DNA of 64,000 nucleotides from Bromus sterilis (lineage: Eukaryota > Streptophyta > Magnoliopsida > Poales > Poaceae), in assembly GCA_950022295.1 (NCBI GenBank), contig OX465596.1, forward strand, positions 218,705,501 to 218,769,500, given 5' to 3'. This document shows, piece after piece, positions 57,750-64,000 of the stretch (positions within the stretch are counted from its first letter, which is position 1; the number at the start of each line of letters is the position of its first letter). The notes beneath the pieces are model-generated. The model worked only from the letters and a program-made list of their open reading frames with translations, was not told the origin of the DNA and searched no databases. Both the position numbers and the translations under genes were made by a program.

Positions 57750-60366
57750 TATAACGACACAATTCATATAAAATTGAAGTCTCTGTGCTCAAGTGCTAGT
57801 CCTTGGATCGAACTCGCTAGAACACATAGTAATAGATATATAACAAAGTACAAGTGCATCAATTATTACATCGTATGATCCAATATTCATAACATAAAAA
57901 AGTTGCATAGCTCAAGGTTAGCTTATTCAATATAAATATAGCGGAAGTAGAAAATAGTAAATATCAAGGAGTCCCATCAACATCCACAAGCGACATGCTG
58001 AGTGAAGACCCGTGACCCTAAAATCAACTTACTGGTCATCTAAAAAACCTACAACACCGAAGGTTACAGCCCGACAATGGGTCAGTACATCTGATTTGTA
58101 CGGCAAGTCATACGAAAAAGGATATAACAGACCTATCGCTACATGCAAGGTAAGTTCAGGGAAGGCTTATGGTTTTATTTTGCAGAAAGCTATTTTTTCC
58201 TTAGTCTACCTAAATCAAAATTTTAATTTATCTTACTACTTAAGGTTGAACTGGGCTACACCAATTCCAACCCAAACCCTTTATTAAATCTTTCCCACTC
58301 AAGTTTATATTAAGGTGTTTCATCTGTCAAGATCCTCCAGTAATAGTAATGCCTAGTAGCTAAAGGATGTCCATAAACGGGGACACGGCTAATCATGATT
58401 AGTTTGTACGCTCCATAGAGGTTTGAAAACTTTACCCACTGGACACAACCCGAAGATTGAGACGAAGTCTTTCAGAAGAGGTCACCTACACCCAACGGCA
58501 AGCCGGTACACCTATCATATCTACATCTGCTAGCTTTGCACGGGAGAGGCTCCCTACAACGTACTCAACTAAGACAGAGCCCATATGGCCAGCGGCTGTA
58601 TATGGAAGCTCCTAGTCACCAAGTATGTATGATCTTTTTGAGCCTAGACGGCGCCCACTTACGTTCAGAGGATAGATACGATGAAGTTCTGTATACCACC
58701 AATACCAACCATTAGGGGTACAAGCTGGTCTCGCCTTAGATAAGGTACGAGCCCCCAGGAAGCACTCCCTGCCCGTCCAGAGGTGAATTTTATTTAAGGT
58801 TTGCTAGTCAAGTTATCAAATCCTCACATAGATCAATGTAAACTCAAACCAATCCCCGTCTAGAAGCATAGCAATATATAACAAGCACGTGCTAGGTTGT
58901 CTAAGCAAACAGGATAAGATAATATGGCTACCCTACCAGGTTTGCAGAAATAATATATAGTAGAATTCCTACACATGCATAGGGTGATGTTTGCTACATG
59001 CATAAGTAAAAATATAGGTTGTGAAATGGTCAAAGTATGACTTTCCTTGTTCCTGTTCCCGATGATCACACTCTTCACAGAATGAAGTGTTGCACTCCGG
59101 ACAGTCTACAAGATCAAACAATGTAGCATTCAATACACATTCAACACATAAACATAATAATAGTAGAAGAACCAAATGAACAGCGAGAAAACCAACTAGA
59201 CAGTAGCTAAACGATATCTGTAAGTCACCACGATCCCAATACAACTGGAATCGACGAAAACGGATACACCGTATGAAAAATACGGTCATCGGAAGTTTGC
59301 ACTTGAATCTATACAAAATTTAAATTCGAAAAGTGTAACAGTGCAAAGTGCATCCTACTGTAAACTAGACTTCACTACAGTCGCAACGCAAAAATAATAA
59401 CCTAAAACGGAGCTACGGTTTAAAAGATATAGCCAATACAGTTCTAGGGTGTAATCTGTGAAAAAAGGGCCTCTTTGCGAATAAAATAAAATTTCCGTCG
59501 CGACTAGGTCCCTGGCTACGAAACGAACGGTGTTTGCTCTGACGAACAGTCCGGCGAACGTCCGCTGACTAAAAAATATGCGCTTAACCGGAATAAACCG
59601 GGGTCAACGCCGGTTAACCTGAAAACCAAAAAAAATGGAACCCTAGATCTGAGATCGCCCGATCTGTTTCTAGCCGTCGGATTTCGATCCGACGAACGAG
59701 GGCGGCGGTGCGGCGGCGGCGCGGTGAACGCGGGGCGGCGCGCGCACGGCGGTGGCGAGGTGGCAACGGCGGCGGAACTCCAAGGCGGCGACGGGTCCCG
59801 CGAGCGTTTTAGGGTTTGCAAAAAAAGAAAATAGTAAAATCTGAATTTTATATATAGGCCGAAAAAAAATAATTTTTTTCTAATCCGAGTCGAACTCAAA
59901 TCGCACGCGGCGTAAAATAACAAACTGGGCCGCTAGAAGGCCCAAAACGAAAACTCATTTAAAAAAAATTATTTTCGTGAACCAACTACGCATATCATAT
60001 TTATATAATAAAATATTAATTTTAAAAGTGTCACATCAATAAAATAAAATAATAACAATAATTATTATTGCCGAAATTACTATTTCAGCTATTATGAAAT
60101 TTTCATAAATAACAATTATAAAAATTCCAAAATTAATTTTGAGTTGTTTATATTTCCTATGACACAGTATATAAACACCCAAAAATATTTTCAACACTTT
60201 TCAACTTTATTTAAAATGGGGATAAGTCATGTTATATCCTCTCCAATAAATTGCCTTAAGTTGAACAATGTTTAAATATTCAGAAAATCCAAATAATGCA
60301 AAACACCAGCATGAAATGCATATGATGATCTATTAACATTCGAATTTAGAAAATTGGGATGTTACA
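57750..60366 (-). repeat. RLG-C 5' LTR (right side)
   Basis: The left edge is TATAACGAC (TG mutated to TA) and the right edge GGATGTTACA. It has the palindromic module at about 58366-58425, a GC-rich leader (about 59690-59810) and a TATA box (59846-59857). Short frames inside are not conserved in the left LTR. Confidence 0.85.
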
Positions 60367-60826
60367 AGATTTCATACGTTCCGAAGCTTGGGAAACGTGT
60401 TCATTATCCCATTGCTTAAAATTCATAATATTACTCCTCAATTGGATAATCCTAGAAGGCTGGTTGTACTTTCCAATAAAAGCATCCTTGCACTTAGTCC
60501 AAGTATCTATGCTATTCCTAGGCAAGGATTGAGACCGTATTTTAGCTCCTCTTCTCAAGGAGAAAGGAAAAAAGCATAAGCTTAACAATATCACCTTCTA
60601 CTTCTTTATACTTTTGCATATCACAAATCTCAACAAAATAATTCAAATGTAAGGCAGCATCATCTCTAACACCGGAGAATAGTTCTTTCATAACAAGAGT
60701 AAGCAAAGCAGGTTTAATTTCATAAGAAGATGTTGAAGTGGCAGGTGTAGCAATAGGAGTGCAGATAAAATCATTGTTGTTGTGACTAGTGAAGTCACAC
60801 AACTTGGGGTTCTCAGTGGTACCCAT
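60367..60826 (-). pseudogene. Athila-like gag, N-terminal part
   Basis: The frame starts MGTTENPKLCDF at 60826. It continues through ELFSGVRDDAALHLNYFVEICD, a frameshift near 60560, then SLPRNSIDTWTKCKDAFIGKY and NEHVSQASERMKS. This matches the gag core of Athila-type Gypsy elements. It ends exactly at 60367, where RLG-C inserted. The other half is not in the window, because the left edge of RLG-C was deleted. Confidence 0.75.
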
Positions 60827-60966
60827 AATAACAAGAGCAACCAAGGTAACTAATTTTTTGGTGTTTTTGGTAAAGGACACAAAAGCAAAAACTGAAAGGT
60901 AAACTAACAAGACTAAAAAGCAAAGATAAAAGATAGTGTGCAACTCCCCTATCTTGTAGACTGGAA

Positions 60967-60984
60967 TCCCCGGAAAAGGCGCCA
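60967..60984 (-). other. Athila-like primer binding site (tRNA-Asp type)
   Basis: The minus strand reads TGGCGCC, four variable bases and CCGGGGA, close to the tRNA-Asp primer site known from Athila elements. It separates gag from the LTR edge at 60994. Confidence 0.75.
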
Positions 60985-60993
60985 GAAATTGCT

Positions 60994-61060
60994 TGATGCT
61001 AGCGAGGAAGTGATAGCTTCTCGCCCCTCGTTGATTACCCTAAGTGGAAGGTTGAGAAGT
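60994..61060 (-). repeat. Athila-like 5' LTR, end fragment
   Basis: Only the last 67 bases of the LTR remain before A3. They match the left end of the solo LTR at 28980 (GCTTCTCGCCC, then CCC-AAGTGGAAGGT), which ties the solo LTR to the same family. Confidence 0.7.
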
Positions 61061-64000
61061 TGTCACAACCCAAGTTTAGGTAAGTGCTAGGGTTTGATTG
61101 TGCCCTTTGCATCATGCAAAAATTCAAAAGAAATTCAAAAATGGGAAAAAGAAAAGCCCTGAGAAATTAAATCAAATGGCCAGATAAAAATCTTTTTCCA
61201 CAAATCATTTGAATATTTGGAAAATTCCTATAAATGATGGTGATCATTTTAAAAGTGGTTTCGGTTATATCCCATGCCCATGGAATATTCAAAAATTCAA
61301 AATGTGCCCTGGAAATTAAATTTGACCCCTATTTTATTTGAAATTCAAATGTTTTGAATTTCAAAAATGCTCAAATTCTACAATAGGCTTTCTACTGGCC
61401 ACCTAGGGTTTAAAAAAATATTTGGGCATTTTTATAAAATGCTATGGTATTTTTTTACCAGAGCAAAACAAAATAGCAGAAAAATAAAAGAAAGAGAATT
61501 AGAAAAGAGGGACACCCCTGGCCTTCGGCCCAACCAGTCTTTTCCCCCAGCCCACCTAACTTTACCCCGGCCCAGCCCACGACACACGTTGTCGTCTTCT
61601 ACCCCTCGCCCCGAAGCTGCTCCGTGGCGGACGGGAGCACGTATACGCCACGTCCCCGCCGCGAGGGCCTTCTATGCCTCCCCAGGCCCCCTAAACCTCT
61701 ATTAGTTTTAATTAACAGAGGGGTTAACCCCCAGTGTCACTGACAGTGGTGGCCCACTGGTCAGTCCCCTGTGACATCAGCATTGCATCATGCTGATGCA
61801 ATAAATCAATTCCAGAAATTTAGAAATGATTTTAATAATTACAGAAAATCCAGAAAAATAGCCAAACTTCAATAATTCATAGAAAATTCATATTAAATCC
61901 AAATTAAACATATAATATATGAAAAATTATCAGAAAAATACAAGGATTAAGAATATGCAAAAAAATTTATGTTTGACCATTTTAAAATGGGTGAACAGAA
62001 GCAAATGTGTATATGACTTAATTTGAATTCAAATTTGAAGTTTGAATTTGCATTTCAAATGCAATATACTTCAATTAAATTGAATATGCTACAAACCAGT
62101 ACCATTCACTTCATGGACAACCTTAACATGCGTATGTGCATTTTTACTTTCGAAGTTGTCCCCTTTGTTGATGGTTGCCTCCGATGACAGACGTTCTGAG
62201 ACGGTGATCACCCCGAAGAAGAAGACCACCGTTAAGACCCGTGTACTGTCAGCAAGGCAAGCAAACCCCATTGATCATGTCTATAAAATCATATTTCCCT
62301 CTCAGTCTCGCTTATGCATGTTTAGGAGATCACCGAGACACGTTCTTTCGCATAGTTGAACCCATTCCGACGCATGACCTATCATTTTGCCACCGTATTA
62401 AGCAAACCACAATCCTAGCAGATTTAGGAGTTGAATGATGAGCATGTGGCCCCTGCAACTGTTACTGCTTTTGCTGCTTAGTGATACAATGAGGATGTTA
62501 TGTTTGTGAGTCGGGATGGAATGAACACAGTGGTACCGATGATAAACGTGTTGGTGAATCCACCCTAAACAAAGGTGAACGATGAGAGGCTGTGTAGGAG
62601 TACACAGTGGGTTGTCTCGTTGAACACTGCCCTAGGCCCCGAGTTCCTGTTTTGTGATCCAAGACAAAGAGTATGACCACATGTAGGGTTTTATGGGAGC
62701 CCCGTTTGGCCTCTTTACGTACCCGATCCGGTCCAGGAGTCACACTAGATTCGGGCTTTCCATTTGACCTAACTATAGATATGTGGGTGGACCTGTGAGG
62801 CAGCGAAACCATCTGTCAAAGTTGGCGTCTCGGTCCCTTACATTATCTGAGTCCGTTTCGTGGAACCGGCCGGACTCTCGAGCGGTGACAAACTCAGGTA
62901 GTCGACTCCTGGATTAGAGAAGGTGATGTGAGGGTAGTGCCTTGGTTTCATCCACGTCCGACACCCGCTTGAAGGGTGACAAGAACGAGGCGATAAGTGA
63001 TGACACGTGTGTGAAGATGTACACCCCTGCAGGGTCAATGAACTATTCGAATAGCCGTGTCCGCGGTTATGGACTACTTGGAAACCTCTACTTGATCATA
63101 GATAACTTGAATGGACACTTATAAAACTCGCAAGATAAGCGTGAGTGCTATGGTGTGCTTCCTCGTGGGGAAGTCGAGGAAGTAACCATAGTGGTGTATT
63201 GGTTGGAGATGTAGTGGACTCATGTACGCTTCTTACCTCAAGTCTGGTACTCGTAGTACAGGACTAGCCAAGTCAAAGCTGGCACTTCTGCATGTTGAAC
63301 CCCACCTCCTTTACCTTGATACTTGAGCATGAGTAGTATAGATCTGATGTAAGTCTTGCTGAGTACGACTTTGTACTCACGTTTGCTTATTCTATGTTTT
63401 AGATGAGAACCCGGACCCCGATGGAGTCACCTTCGTGAAGCTCGACGTTGACTAAGTTAGCATAGTCCCAGACAGCAGTCTGGTCCCTCGTGGAAGGGCA
63501 TGTATGTTTACAAGGCTTCTCTAAGCCATTTGTTAAACTTGTCTGTACTCAGACCTAATTTTCTTCCGTTGTATGATGTAATGTGATCACCGACCTGTGA
63601 TCTTTGTATGCTCTATGTGTATATCAATAAAGAGTACTTTGTAGAGTTATGTGATGATACCTACTGTTCATACTAGGCATGTGTGCTGCGTGTATGGTTA
63701 TAACATGCATGTCTTAGTATGGGTTTTCGAGACCTTAGTTGTGATCTGGCTGGCGGTCTTTTATACACCAAGTGGCCCTTAGATGTGCGCAGCTTGGGGC
63801 ATCGCGATGCGATTGCTCGTGACTCTGTCACGTGCACACTTTGTTGTATGATCGAGGCCGCCCTAGACCCCGACTAAGTGATCGGGCTGGAGTAAGTCTA
63901 TGTAAGAGTTAGGATTCAATCGATAACATGGTTGAGGCGACTTGTCTATGAGTATGGGATTCACCACCCATAAGCATTTAGACTTGTGAGCGGACGATGA
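61061..64000 (+). mobile_element. A3: family-A LTR, running off the window
   Basis: It starts TGTCACAACCC and follows the family-A LTR order: AT-rich U3, short GC-rich leader (61560-61690), palindromic module (63019-63081), GAGTAC hairpin near 63360 and poly(A) signal (63626-63631). The window ends about 185 bases before the expected LTR end. The U3 is closer to that of RLG-A2 than to RLG-A1. Whether it is a 5' LTR or a solo LTR cannot be seen. No gene is inside. Confidence 0.85.

Larger units (their letters stand above)
34495..60366 (-). mobile_element. RLG-C: minus-strand chromodomain Gypsy carrying three nested insertions
   Basis: The left LTR (34495-36130) and right LTR (57750-60366) match closely over 1.6 kb. 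The left one lacks the first 1.0 kb of the right one. Between them lie, in minus-strand order, a primer site, an accessory ORF, gag, protease, reverse transcriptase, RNase H, integrase and chromodomain. RNase H is split by solo LTR D1. A target duplication cannot be checked because the left end is lost. Lineage is probably Tekay. Confidence 0.87.

Noticed and set aside
1..64000. CRISPR array, bacterial operon or phage
   Set aside because: No regularly spaced direct repeats with unique spacers and no bacterial gene organisation. All recognisable proteins are plant retroelement proteins.

Overview
This window is a nest of transposable elements from a plant nuclear genome. I found no host gene, no tRNA or rRNA gene and no CRISPR array. 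The element set points to a grass with a large, retrotransposon-rich genome. It contains long-LTR chromodomain Gypsy elements primed by tRNA-Met, an Athila-like Gypsy with a tRNA-Asp-type primer site, a short-LTR Reina-like Gypsy, a Copia-like 3' end and a LINE. The 1.6 kb solo LTR at 28980-30577 resembles a repeat I know from Triticeae and other Pooideae, so Pooideae is my best guess. The species cannot be named from this evidence.

Left half (1-34494). A LINE fragment (32108-32992) carries a Reina-like Gypsy on the + strand, here called RLG-B. RLG-B coding pieces lie at 2762-2874, 26766-28979 and 30578-31705, and its 3' LTR is at 31720-32107. RLG-B was hit three times. A Copia-like element entered from the left (its last ORF at 2-949 and 3' LTR at about 1008-2761). 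A complete Gypsy, RLG-A1, inserted at 2875-26765 (+ strand, target duplication AAACA on both sides). A minus-strand Athila-like solo LTR inserted in the integrase domain at 28980-30577. RLG-A1 was in turn hit in its 5' LTR by a related minus-strand element, RLG-A2 (4063-15226, target duplication CCCGG on both sides). An LTR-like segment with a minus-strand TATA box (32993-34494) follows the LINE.

Right half (34495-64000). The start of an Athila-like element (gag, primer site and LTR edge at 60367-61060, minus strand) was hit by a minus-strand Gypsy, RLG-C (34495-60366, left LTR truncated). The RLG-C RNase H domain holds a minus-strand solo LTR, D1 (37817-53848). D1 holds another LTR, d (about 40950-52603). 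LTR d holds a complete but coding-free element, D2 (41100-49088, target duplication CTTCC). This is five nested levels. A third family-A LTR (A3) starts at 61061 inside the Athila LTR and runs off the window.

How the parts work. The autonomous members encode gag, aspartic protease, reverse transcriptase, RNase H, integrase and, in RLG-A and RLG-C, a chromodomain. All recognisable polyproteins carry stops or frameshifts. D2 encodes nothing, and A2 has lost gag and protease, yet their LTR pairs are nearly identical; mobilisation by proteins from relatives is the simplest explanation. The most interesting signals are in non-coding DNA: a palindrome just before the polypurine tract with a covarying base pair, palindrome arrays in two otherwise different LTRs, and an LTR module whose central palindrome changes sequence but stays palindromic.
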